Shown: piece after piece, positions 53,013-61,308 of the stretch
Layout: each line of letters starts with the position of its first letter
Numbering within the stretch: the first letter of the stretch is position 1
NCBI RefSeq assembly: GCF_000300275.1
Contig: NZ_AMRN01000006.1
Span: forward strand, 186,001 to 250,000
DNA from: Thalassospira profundimaris WP0211
Lineage (GTDB): Bacteria > Pseudomonadota > Alphaproteobacteria > Rhodospirillales > Thalassospiraceae
DNA length: 64,000 nucleotides
Direction: 5' to 3'
The notes under the pieces: model-generated
Told to the model about the DNA's origin: nothing
The model's database searches: none
The model's input: the letters and a program-made list of their open reading frames with translations, nothing else
Made by a program: the position numbers and the translations under genes

Positions 53013-53095
53013 GCCCTATGGAATAGCGCAATCTCGGGCGGTCTGAAACCGGATATTTTGCCAATCGATCAAACCGCACCGAGACATGGCAATCC

Positions 53096-53632
53096 CTAGC
53101 CGGCCGGGTTTTCCCCGCACCATTTCAAAACGTTCTCGGCATCTGCGGCCGGATCATCGACGGGATAGAACACCTTGGTGATCTTGCCATCGTCAATGAC
53201 CATGGTCAGACGCTTGAACAGGCGCATGCCATCGGCCTCGAAATCGGGCATCGCCATGGCTTCCTTGAAGCGATGATCAGCATCCGACAGCAATGCAAAT
53301 GGCAGATGAAGGCGCTCGGCTGCTTCTTTTTGATAATCGGTTGTCTGGCTTGAAAGCCCGAACAGGCTTTCGACACCGACCGCGCGCAATTCCGCTGCGT
53401 GATCACGGAACGAACAGGATTGTGGCGTACAGCCCTTGGCACCGGGAATTTCGTTCCAACCTTCCGGGGACGGCACGCCGGGCTCCGCCGTGCGCGGATA
53501 GGCATAGACAACCGTGCGGCCCGACAGTGTCGACAAATCAACGGATGCGTCATTGGTTGCAGACAAACCCATCGCAGGCAGGATCTGCCCCGTCAGGCGT
53601 TCAATCACATGTGCGTCGCTTTCTGAACTCAT
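53096..53632 (-). CDS. PrxQ/BCP-type peroxiredoxin
   Basis: A 178-residue thiol peroxidase. The active-site stretch is GAKGCTPQSCSFRDHAAEL: two Cys four residues apart (C-TPQS-C) as in PrxQ/BCP, the first being peroxidatic. LSSQTTDYQKEAAERLHLPFALLSDADHRF is a standard Prx stretch. It reduces H2O2 or organic peroxides with a thioredoxin-like donor. Start at the second of two adjacent ATG codons; GGAGG lies just upstream. It sits between recJ and a divergent small membrane protein gene. Confidence 0.88.
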   Translation of the reverse strand: MSSESDAHVIERLTGQILPAMGLSATNDASVDLSTLSGRTVVYAYPRTAEPGVPSPEGWNEIPGAKGCTPQSCSFRDHAAELRAVGVESLFGLSSQTTDYQKEAAERLHLPFALLSDADHRFKEAMAMPDFEADGMRLFKRLTMVIDDGKITKVFYPVDDPAADAENVLKWCGENPAG

Positions 53633-53829
53633 CATGATCCTCCCAGGATACAAGAGCGGGCTTTTATCACGAACAAGGTTCGGCCCTTTGGCTTTCAAGA
53701 TAAGTCTGAACCCAAGGCTTAAAAAGAAGCATCGATTTCGTATTGTGAAAAACATTTTGCTGCATCACACCATTTGCCTGCGCGGCAAAGCTGTGCAAAC
53801 TGGTGCGATAACAAAAATGGATACGCGCA

Positions 53830-54147
53830 ATGCCCCAGAAAAAAGGTCTCAGGATCGGATTATCCATCCTGTCCATACTTACTGCCCTGATGTCGATGCC
53901 AATGGTGATGTTTTCACCAATGATGTTTGACGCACCGGGATCAGATGAAAATGTCTACACCCAGTTCCTGTTTTTCAGCGTCCTGGCATTTCCGGTGCTC
54001 TGCCTGATGGGCGGCATTCTTCCGTGGATATTCAAACGCCACCCGAAATCAATCTGGCTTTATGGGCTCAGCGGCCTTGCCATCGGGCTTGTCATTCTCG
54101 CAGTCGTGCTGCTGTCGGTTCAGTGCGGCGGTGACTTCGCCTGCTGA
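53830..54147 (+). CDS. small multi-helix membrane protein
   Basis: A 105-residue protein with three hydrophobic stretches: about residues 8-30, 45-65 and 75-100 (for example FFSVLAFPVLCLMGGILPWIF, and SGLAIGLVILAVVLLSVQ). A short basic N-terminus (MPQKKGLRIG) suggests cytoplasmic orientation. No family recognised. It meets the Hsp70 gene tail-to-tail with no gap and is divergent from the peroxiredoxin gene. Confidence 0.7.
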   Translation: MPQKKGLRIGLSILSILTALMSMPMVMFSPMMFDAPGSDENVYTQFLFFSVLAFPVLCLMGGILPWIFKRHPKSIWLYGLSGLAIGLVILAVVLLSVQCGGDFAC

Positions 54148-55440
54148 TCAGACGATGCCTTCGTCCGCCGCGATCAGAGCCAACCCGTGTGCCACCGACA
54201 GGAACGGCTGGCCGATTTCGATGCGGTCCTTGCCAAAGCGATCTTCGAACAGCTTGCGCACGGCGGGGACATAGGATGTGCCGCCGGTCATGAAGACCTT
54301 TGAGACATCACGTGCATCGACACCAGCCTGATCAAGGCAGTTTTTGGCTGCCAGTTCGATCTCGGCCATGTCGGGTGCAATCGAGGCTTCGAAATCGGCA
54401 CGGGTCAGTTTTTCTTCGATCTCCACCCCGCCGTGGGCGAATTGCAAGATGGTGCTGTCTTTTTCAGAAAGCTCTGCCTTGGCCTTTGATACCGACTGAT
54501 AAAGGTGGAAGCCCATTTCGTCTTCGATGATCGCCACCAGATCCTCGATATCATCGGGCTTGGTTGCGGATCGGATCAGACCTTTGATTTCGTTAATGGT
54601 TTTGGGTTGGTTCATCATCGCCAGTTCGTGCCAGCGCGAAAACGCCGTGTAATATTGCCGCGGAACCGGCAGGGTCGCGCCCATGGATTTGTATTCGGAT
54701 CCAAAGCCCAAACGCGGCCAAACGGCCTTCTGGATGATGCGATAATCAAACCGGTCACCCGCAACGCCAAGACCCGTGTGCGAAAGCGGCTGCACCCCGC
54801 GAATGCCCAGTCCCGGTGTAAAGCGGATCAGCGAAAAGTCACTGGTACCACCGCCAAAGTCGGCGACCAGAACGGTTTCGGGTTTATCGAGCTCTCGCCC
54901 GTAATAATAGGATGCTGCCAATGGTTCGAACACCATGGCCTCGACATCAAAACCGGCCTGTTCATAGGCCGCACGCAAGCGCATTTCGGCAAAGTCGTTG
55001 TCCGGGTTATTCCCCGCAAAGGCGACAGGCCGCCCGGAAATCACCCGCTGTCCCAGCCAGCCAAGGCTGTGTTGCGCGAAGTGATGGATTTGCGTCAGGA
55101 ACGTACCAATCAGATCTTCGATGGAATAGTTGGTCCCGAAGATATCCGTGCCGTCGAAATCCTTGGCCGCCAGATAGGATTTCATCGACTGGATCAGGCG
55201 GCAGTCTTGGCTTTCCTTAAGGTATTCCTCAATCGCGAACGGGCCGGAACAGCTTTTGGTGTGGCTTGGCGCATTTGGCGCCTTCAGATCCTGATCTTCC
55301 CAGAAATACAGAATGGTCCGATAGGTATCGAAGCTTTTGGTGCCGACCTCGAACGCGGCGGATTGCACGTTTCCTGCACTGTCTGCCACGGCAAGAACAG
55401 AGTTCGTCGTTCCGAAATCAAGGGCAATAATTTCCGACAT
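54148..55440 (-). CDS. Hsp70-family protein, YegD-like
   Basis: A 430-residue Hsp70-superfamily ATPase. The N-terminal ATP-binding phosphate loop is IIALDFGTTNSVLAVADSAG, the second phosphate loop is VADFGGGTSDFSLI and the adenosine loop is KVFMTGGTSYVPAVRK. It has only the nucleotide-binding domain; the peptide-binding domain of DnaK (about 200 residues) is absent, as in YegD. Role unknown. Placed between glpX and recJ, where other alphaproteobacteria have them adjacent. Confidence 0.9.
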   Translation of the reverse strand: MSEIIALDFGTTNSVLAVADSAGNVQSAAFEVGTKSFDTYRTILYFWEDQDLKAPNAPSHTKSCSGPFAIEEYLKESQDCRLIQSMKSYLAAKDFDGTDIFGTNYSIEDLIGTFLTQIHHFAQHSLGWLGQRVISGRPVAFAGNNPDNDFAEMRLRAAYEQAGFDVEAMVFEPLAASYYYGRELDKPETVLVADFGGGTSDFSLIRFTPGLGIRGVQPLSHTGLGVAGDRFDYRIIQKAVWPRLGFGSEYKSMGATLPVPRQYYTAFSRWHELAMMNQPKTINEIKGLIRSATKPDDIEDLVAIIEDEMGFHLYQSVSKAKAELSEKDSTILQFAHGGVEIEEKLTRADFEASIAPDMAEIELAAKNCLDQAGVDARDVSKVFMTGGTSYVPAVRKLFEDRFGKDRIEIGQPFLSVAHGLALIAADEGIV

Positions 55441-55524
55441 CAGGCAGGCTCCGGCATTTGGTGTTGGTCACAGGGGGCGGAGGATGTAACGCAGTCCACC
55501 TGCCCCTGCAAGCCATTAAACGAA

Positions 55525-55564
55525 AAAAGGGAGTGCCGAGAATTACATCAAGGCACTCCCTTTT
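55525..55564 (-). terminator. terminator of glpX
   Basis: Thirteen-base arms (55525-55537 and 55552-55564) with 14-base loop; T-runs on both sides. It ends the minus-strand transcript after glpX. Confidence 0.85.
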
Positions 55565-55585
55565 CGAAATTTGAGAACTGGTCGC

Positions 55586-56545
55586 TTATTTGTACCAGAT
55601 TTTCCGGCTGAAATCGTGCACGGCGCGGACATAACGTACAGTACCGGATTGCGAACGCATCACGATGCTTTCGGTTTCCGCCCCATTGGCAAAGCGGCGC
55701 ACGCCGCGCAGCATCGCGCCATCGGTCACACCGGTTGCCGCAAACATGACATTGCCCTTGGCAAGTTCGGTCAGCTTGTATTTGCGGGTCAGGTCTTCGA
55801 TGCCCCATTTTTTCGCGCGCGCGATTTCGTCATCGTTGCGGAAAACAAGACGGCCCTGGAACTGACCACCGATGCAACGAAGGGCTGCCGCGGCCAGAAC
55901 ACCTTCCGGCGCGCCGCCGGTACCCATGTAAAGATCGATGCCCGAAGTTTTCTGAGAAGTCGCGATCACACCGGCAACATCACCATCCCCGATCAGCATG
56001 ATGCGTGCACCGGCTTCACGGGTTTTGGCAATGATTTCCTGATGGCGCGGACGATCAAGAATACAGACGACCAGATCGGCAACATCGCAACCCTTGGCTT
56101 TTGCAAGGCTTTTGAGGTTTTCGGCCGGGCTGGCATCAAGGTCGACAACATCGTCCGGAAGACCACCGCCGACGGCAATCTTTTCCATATAGGTGTCCGG
56201 CGCATTCAGGAAGCCACCCTTTTCGGCCATGGCAACGACGGCCAAAGAGTTCGGGCCGCCGGTCGCGCAAATGGTCGTACCTTCAAGCGGATCAAGCGCG
56301 ATATCGATTTCCGGACCTTCGCCGGAGCCAACTTCTTCGCCGATAAACAGCATCGGGGCTTCGTCGCGTTCGCCTTCGCCAATCACGACCGTGCCTTTGA
56401 TATCCATGCTGTTAAGCGCATTGCGCATGGCGTCCACGGCGGCCTGATCGGCTGCCTTTTCGTCGCCGCGTCCCATCAGGCCAGAGCACGCAAGTGCCGC
56501 CGCCTCGGTTACGCGAACCGTTTCAAGCGCAAGATTTCGATCCAT
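55586..56545 (-). CDS. glpX: class II fructose-1,6-bisphosphatase
   Basis: A 319-residue lithium-sensitive phosphatase of gluconeogenesis. Family motifs: GEGERDEAPMLFIGEEVG (metal), DPLEGTTICATG, and the C-terminal region GGAPEGVLAAAALRCIGGQ. The start ATG at 56545 follows AGGAAGA; the frame is open to 56593. Co-directional with hom, 146 bases away, in the alaC-hom-glpX order found widely in alphaproteobacteria. Confidence 0.95.
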   Translation of the reverse strand: MDRNLALETVRVTEAAALACSGLMGRGDEKAADQAAVDAMRNALNSMDIKGTVVIGEGERDEAPMLFIGEEVGSGEGPEIDIALDPLEGTTICATGGPNSLAVVAMAEKGGFLNAPDTYMEKIAVGGGLPDDVVDLDASPAENLKSLAKAKGCDVADLVVCILDRPRHQEIIAKTREAGARIMLIGDGDVAGVIATSQKTSGIDLYMGTGGAPEGVLAAAALRCIGGQFQGRLVFRNDDEIARAKKWGIEDLTRKYKLTELAKGNVMFAATGVTDGAMLRGVRRFANGAETESIVMRSQSGTVRYVRAVHDFSRKIWYK

Positions 56546-56691
56546 ATCTTCTTCCTCGTATTGCTGATGTGGGGTCTGGGGGCCCCATCTCATTGTTGTC
56601 TTTTTATTTTTATGCTCGGTTTTCTGTCCAAGCTATACAACATCGCCCCGCATCATGGCAGATACGGGGCGAATATGTGTTGTTCATTTTG

Positions 56692-57996
56692 TTAAGATGC
56701 GAAGCTTTCAATCCGCATCAGAACCGGCGGCTGTGAATTGCTTTCAAAGGCTGCAATATCATTTACCGCACCCGACATGGCGGACTCAGTCGTTTCGTGT
56801 GCCACGATGACCACCGGCACAACGCCGCCTTCGGTTTCGGCGCGGCCATGCTGGATCATGGACGCCATCGACACCCCATGCTTGGCAAGGGTTGCGGTCA
56901 CCTCGGCCATGACACCCGGGCGGTCCCAAACCATCAGGCGCAGGTAATAGGCGCCAACATGCTTTTCGAGCGACGCACGCACGTTTTTCTTAAGGCGATC
57001 TGCCGGCAGGCCAAACACCGGTGCCGCACGACCAGCCGCGATATCGACGATATCGGCAACCACCGCCGATGCGGTCGGACGTTCCCCCGCCCCGCGGCCC
57101 TGCAGGACCACCGGACCGACATAGTCGCCTTCAAGGGCCACCGCGTTAAACACGCCCTCGACCTTGGAAATCTGGGTCGCACGATCGACCATCACCGGGG
57201 ATACGCGCTGCTCGATGCCCTCGGCCGTCTGTTTGGCGATACCAAGCAGCTTGATGCGATACCCAAGTTCTTCGGCAAGCTGGATATCAAGGGCCGAAAC
57301 GCTTCGGATGCCTTCGACCGCAACCGCGTCAAAGTCGACTTCGACCCCAAAGGCGAGGCTTGCCAGGATCGCAAGCTTGTGCGCGGCATCAATGCCATCG
57401 ACATCAAAGGTCGGATCGGCTTCGGCATAGCCAAGTTTCTGTGCCTCTGCCAGAACGTCGGCAAAGTCACGGCCCTGTTCACGCATGGTGGTCAGGATAT
57501 AGTTACACGTGCCATTCAAAATGCCGGTCACGCGCGAAATCTCGTTACCAGCCAGACCTTCGCGCAGCGCCTTGATCACCGGAATACCGCCAGCAACCGC
57601 CGCCTCATAGGCGATGGTGACATTATTGGCATCGGCAATCCGTGCAAGTTCCGCCCCCTTAAGCGCAATCAGTGCCTTGTTGGCGGTCACAACGTGCTTG
57701 CCGTTTTCAAGAGCGGCCTTGCAGGTGTCATAGGCAATGCCATCTGATCCGCCGATCAGTTCGACAAGGATGTCGATATCCTTGTCCGCTGCAAGATCAC
57801 GGGCATCATCATACCAGGTCAGGCCTTCGGTGGAAAAACCACGATCGCGAGTTCGATCACGCGCCGATACCGCTGTGACGACAATCTGGCGACCCGAACG
57901 GTCTGTCAGAAGGTCGCGATGTTCACTCAGCAGTTTAACGGTTCCGGCACCGACCGTACCCAGGCCTGCCACACCGATTTTGACGACGTCTTTCAC
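56692..57996 (-). CDS. hom: homoserine dehydrogenase
   Basis: A 434-residue NAD(P)-dependent enzyme that reduces aspartate semialdehyde to homoserine for threonine and methionine synthesis. N-terminal Rossmann loop VGVAGLGTVGAGTVKLL-like (IGVAGLGTVGAG), catalytic Lys and Asp in EADPTFDVDGIDAAHKLAIL, and a C-terminal ACT domain (LRLMVWDRPGVMAEVTATLAKHGVSM). GTG at 57996 is chosen because AAGGAG lies 5 bases upstream; the frame is open to 58044. Downstream is glpX, upstream alaC. Confidence 0.95.
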   Translation of the reverse strand: MKDVVKIGVAGLGTVGAGTVKLLSEHRDLLTDRSGRQIVVTAVSARDRTRDRGFSTEGLTWYDDARDLAADKDIDILVELIGGSDGIAYDTCKAALENGKHVVTANKALIALKGAELARIADANNVTIAYEAAVAGGIPVIKALREGLAGNEISRVTGILNGTCNYILTTMREQGRDFADVLAEAQKLGYAEADPTFDVDGIDAAHKLAILASLAFGVEVDFDAVAVEGIRSVSALDIQLAEELGYRIKLLGIAKQTAEGIEQRVSPVMVDRATQISKVEGVFNAVALEGDYVGPVVLQGRGAGERPTASAVVADIVDIAAGRAAPVFGLPADRLKKNVRASLEKHVGAYYLRLMVWDRPGVMAEVTATLAKHGVSMASMIQHGRAETEGGVVPVVIVAHETTESAMSGAVNDIAAFESNSQPPVLMRIESFAS

Positions 57997-58072
57997 GATA
58001 ACTCCTTGTCGCGTGGTTACATCTTTGGCTTCGCCCGTGATCAAAAAAGATCACTGCGCCCTGATAACAGAA

Positions 58073-58094
58073 CGCCCGGGACATGTCCCGGGCG
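58073..58094 (-). terminator. terminator between alaC and hom
   Basis: Near-perfect palindrome centred on CATG: CGCCCGGGACATGTCCCGGG then CG, with TTCTGTT downstream on the minus strand. It lies 25 bases after the alaC stop. Confidence 0.7.
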
Positions 58095-58118
58095 AAACAC
58101 AGAATGCTTTATGAGATA

Positions 58119-59360
58119 TCAGACGGATTTCTTCAACAGTTCACGTGCAGATTCTGCATCGGGGCACTTGGCAAAGAACTGTTTGATGTTGCGATTGGCC
58201 TGACGAATGCGGTGCTTGTTTTCCACAAGCGCGATACGCACATGGCGATCACCATACTCGCCAAAGCCAAGACCCGGTGCCACGGCAACACCTGCTTCCT
58301 GCATAAGCAGCTTGGAAAAATCAAGCGATCCCAGTTCGGCAAAGGCATCGGGGATCGGTGCCCAGGCAAACATGGTTGCCGCCGGGCTTGGGATTTCCCA
58401 ACCAGCACTTTGCGCCCCTTCGATGAAGATATCGCGGCGTTCGCGGTACAGGTTCCGGAATTCCTCGACACAGTCCTGCGGGCCGTTAAGGGCGGCGGTT
58501 GCCGCGACCTGAACCGGGGTAAAGGCACCGTAATCAAGGTATGACTTGATGCGGGTAAGTGCGTTGATCAGCTTTTTGTTGCCGGTGGCAAACCCGATCC
58601 GCCAGCCCGCCATCGAATAGGTTTTCGACAGCGAATAGAATTCAACGGCGATATCCTTTGCACCCTTGCACTGCAGGATCGAGGGCGGCGGATTGCCATC
58701 AAAATAGATCTCGGAATAGGCAATGTCCGACAGCACATAGATTTCATGCTTGCGGCAGAAATCGACAACTTCCTGATAGAATGCCAGATCCACCACAAGG
58801 GCGGTCGGGTTGGCCGGGAAGTTAAGTACCACCGCACTTGGTTTCGGGACCGAGTGTTTCACCGCGCGATGAAGCTGATCCATAAAGCTTTCGGTATTGA
58901 ACGTCCCCTGATCATCGTGACCAATCGGGATATGGCGCAATGCGGCCCCGGCAATGATGAAGCCGAATGCATGGATCGGATAGGACGGGTTGGGCACCAA
59001 AAAGATATCGCCGGGGCTTGTGATCGCCGCAGCCAGGTTTGCCAAACCTTCCTTGGAACCAAGGGTCACAACGGTTTCGTTTTCGGGATCAATATCGACA
59101 CCAAAGCGACGGCCGTAATAGGCCGCCAATGCCTTGCGCAGGCCGGGAATGCCGCGCGACATCGAATAACCATGGGTGCGCGGGTTCTGGACCGTCTCAA
59201 CCAGCTTGTCGACGATATGCTGTGGGGTCGCCGGGTCCGGGTTGCCCATGCCGAAATCGATAATGTCCTCCCCCGCTCGCCGCGCCGCCGCCTTCATCGC
59301 ATTTACTTCTGCGAATACATAAGGCGGTAGACGTTTTATGCGGTGGAAGTCCTGCGACAT
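58119..59360 (-). CDS. alaC: AlaC-type alanine (or LL-DAP) aminotransferase
   Basis: A 413-residue class I PLP aminotransferase. The PLP lysine is in SLSKTYSMAGWRIGF, the phosphate loop in TLGSKEGLAN, and the substrate Asn in NFPANPTALVV. The phrases RIKRLPPYVFAEVNAMKAAARRAG match AlaC, which makes alanine from pyruvate and glutamate. It precedes hom on the minus strand. LL-diaminopimelate aminotransferase is the main alternative. Confidence 0.88.
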   Translation of the reverse strand: MSQDFHRIKRLPPYVFAEVNAMKAAARRAGEDIIDFGMGNPDPATPQHIVDKLVETVQNPRTHGYSMSRGIPGLRKALAAYYGRRFGVDIDPENETVVTLGSKEGLANLAAAITSPGDIFLVPNPSYPIHAFGFIIAGAALRHIPIGHDDQGTFNTESFMDQLHRAVKHSVPKPSAVVLNFPANPTALVVDLAFYQEVVDFCRKHEIYVLSDIAYSEIYFDGNPPPSILQCKGAKDIAVEFYSLSKTYSMAGWRIGFATGNKKLINALTRIKSYLDYGAFTPVQVAATAALNGPQDCVEEFRNLYRERRDIFIEGAQSAGWEIPSPAATMFAWAPIPDAFAELGSLDFSKLLMQEAGVAVAPGLGFGEYGDRHVRIALVENKHRIRQANRNIKQFFAKCPDAESARELLKKSV

Positions 59361-59694
59361 TATCCTGTTTCCTCGTCAAATCACTGAAATTCGAATTTTA
59401 TGCGAAAAGCATATCCTCGATTTCTCGAAAGTTGCGTTTAGACCCGATATTTAGGCCATTAATAGCGTACAATTCGAAGGATGTACCTTTTCTTGAAATC
59501 ATACTCAACGAATTAATGCGCGGAAAATACGCATAAATGCGATTTACGGCGGGGAAAGGACCGGGTGACGTCGGCCTGACGGCAAAAACCCGACCATTTC
59601 GGCACGCCCGACGCTCCAAACACAAAAAAAAACGCGGAAGGATTTCTCCCTCCGCGTTTTGCTGTTTGGTTCTGAACTGTTCTGATCGACGTGA
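59361..59694. other. 334-base intergenic region
   Basis: It contains the terminator of the OmpA-family gene at its right end and the promoter of alaC at its left end. No gene recognised. Confidence 0.5.
59629..59660. terminator. terminator of the OmpA-family lipoprotein gene
   Basis: Arms AAAACGCGGA (59629-59638) and TCCGCGTTTT (59651-59660). A long A-run flanks the left arm, giving a T-run on the minus strand. Confidence 0.85.
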
Positions 59695-61047
59695 TCAGTA
59701 ATCCAGATAAATCTCGACACGGCGGTTGCCGGCTTCGCCCGCCGGAACGCCTTCGTAGTAGCGCGGATCGGCCGAGCCATCCGCACCGACAAAGATCGCA
59801 TTCGGATTGACGCCAAGCTCAATCAGGCGCGACACGACGGCCGCCGCACGGCCCTCGGATACGCGGCGGTTAACCGCCAGGTGCTGCTCAAGCGACATGT
59901 TGCCTGTACGCATCGACGCATGACCAATCACGCGGATAAAGCCGCTGGTCTGCTGCCAGGTTGCGGCAACCTGTTCAAGCACGTTGTAATCGGCACCACC
60001 AAGGTTGGTCGAACCGTGCGCGAACTGGATCTGTGCGATCTGCACTTCACTGACAGCCGGGCCAGCCTGATCAATCGACTGCACGCCAAGACGCGATGCC
60101 AGCGCATCGTTGCTGACCGTCATGTCATAAGATGCGGAGTCGCCATACATCGGCTCCGCCCCGCCCAACTGGCTTTCATCGACGATCACCGAACCATTGT
60201 CGGAATACATCGAATAATCAAATTCCTGCGTCTGCACTGGCGCCGGTTCATTGGCAAAGACGCCCTGACCTTCGGCCAGACGACGCTGATACTGATCCAT
60301 GACCGGATCACCAGACGATACAGGAGCACCCGCACCCGTCTGTTGTGCAGACTGCCCACTTTGCGCTGCCTGTGCTGCCTCATAGGCTGCGAGCTGCTGG
60401 GCCCGGGCATCTTCACCCTGTGCCGCAGTCGGTGCTGCAGGCGGGGCTTCCGGTGTCGGAACCGGGCCACTGGAAGGTGATTTTGCATTCCATTCGTCGG
60501 CAATCTTGGAGCCGCTTGGCGCAGAGGTGACCGCGCTCGTGGTGGCAGTTGCGGCCGCGGAACTGCCGGTATCGGCCATCGAACTGCTGGAAACCGGTGT
60601 TGTCGGTGCCGGATTGATCGCGGGTTGCGACGCCGGTGCTGCCGGTGCGGCTTGCAGCGCGTTCACAGGCGGGCTGCTTTGACGGCGGCCACCCTGCTCA
60701 TACTGGGCATTCTGGCGGTCTGCGGCCAGGCCGGCAACCAGTGCATCACGTTCTGCATCGCCGGTGACAACCGGTTTGGCGGGCGTGTCGGAAAGGTTCG
60801 GGTATTCGCCATCCTCACCCGGAATGGCTTCGTCGGATTTGACAGCGCGCTCTTCATCTTCGCCATCAAACATGTCACCGACGGATTTGCCCCACTCGAC
60901 CGGATTGATCGCATCGGGAACCGAAGAACAGGCGCCAAGTGTCAGCACCACAGCCAGGGCCGAGCCCGTCTGCAGCAATACCCGCAGCTTCCCCCTTGCA
61001 GTCTCCTGCCAAGCCCCCTGCCCGGTGGTCGATTTCAGAACGCCCAT
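59695..61047 (-). CDS. OmpA-family lipoprotein with long Ala/Ser/Pro linker
   Basis: A 450-residue envelope protein. A signal peptide ends in the lipobox LGAC with Cys40. Residues about 115-275 are low-complexity, rich in Ala, Ser, Pro and Gln. The C-terminal 120 residues form an OmpA-like peptidoglycan-binding domain: IQFAHGSTNLGGADYNVLEQVA, VIGHASMRTGN, NRRVSEGRAAAVVSRLIELGV and GNRRVEIYLDY. It probably tethers outer membrane to cell wall. ATG 61047 is used; the frame continues to a TTG six codons upstream. Confidence 0.9.
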   Translation of the reverse strand: MGVLKSTTGQGAWQETARGKLRVLLQTGSALAVVLTLGACSSVPDAINPVEWGKSVGDMFDGEDEERAVKSDEAIPGEDGEYPNLSDTPAKPVVTGDAERDALVAGLAADRQNAQYEQGGRRQSSPPVNALQAAPAAPASQPAINPAPTTPVSSSSMADTGSSAAATATTSAVTSAPSGSKIADEWNAKSPSSGPVPTPEAPPAAPTAAQGEDARAQQLAAYEAAQAAQSGQSAQQTGAGAPVSSGDPVMDQYQRRLAEGQGVFANEPAPVQTQEFDYSMYSDNGSVIVDESQLGGAEPMYGDSASYDMTVSNDALASRLGVQSIDQAGPAVSEVQIAQIQFAHGSTNLGGADYNVLEQVAATWQQTSGFIRVIGHASMRTGNMSLEQHLAVNRRVSEGRAAAVVSRLIELGVNPNAIFVGADGSADPRYYEGVPAGEAGNRRVEIYLDY

Positions 61048-61308
61048 TTCTTTTCGCTGCTCCAAATTCAGTTGGACGACGTCTGCATTAAATCAATCCG
61101 CAAAAACGTCACCTTATAATTCTTGTACTACCCCTAAACGACGCGCTAGGCTAAGGCCATGATAAGCTTGGGATCAAGCAAAGTTTCAACCCGGAACGTC
61201 AATCGGATACCCGGAACATAGAACGTCAAAAGTCTTGCGATATTGCAAAGACGCAAAAATGTTCTGAAGTTACCTTGTATCCGCGGCGGTATCATAAGGG
61301 AATGCCCC

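Noticed and set aside
54505-55611. 368-codon plus-strand frame over the Hsp70 gene
   Set aside because: Shadow of the YegD-like gene; its translation has no fold or motif.
55571-56695. 374-codon plus-strand frame over glpX
   Set aside because: Shadow of glpX, with no motif and no start signal.
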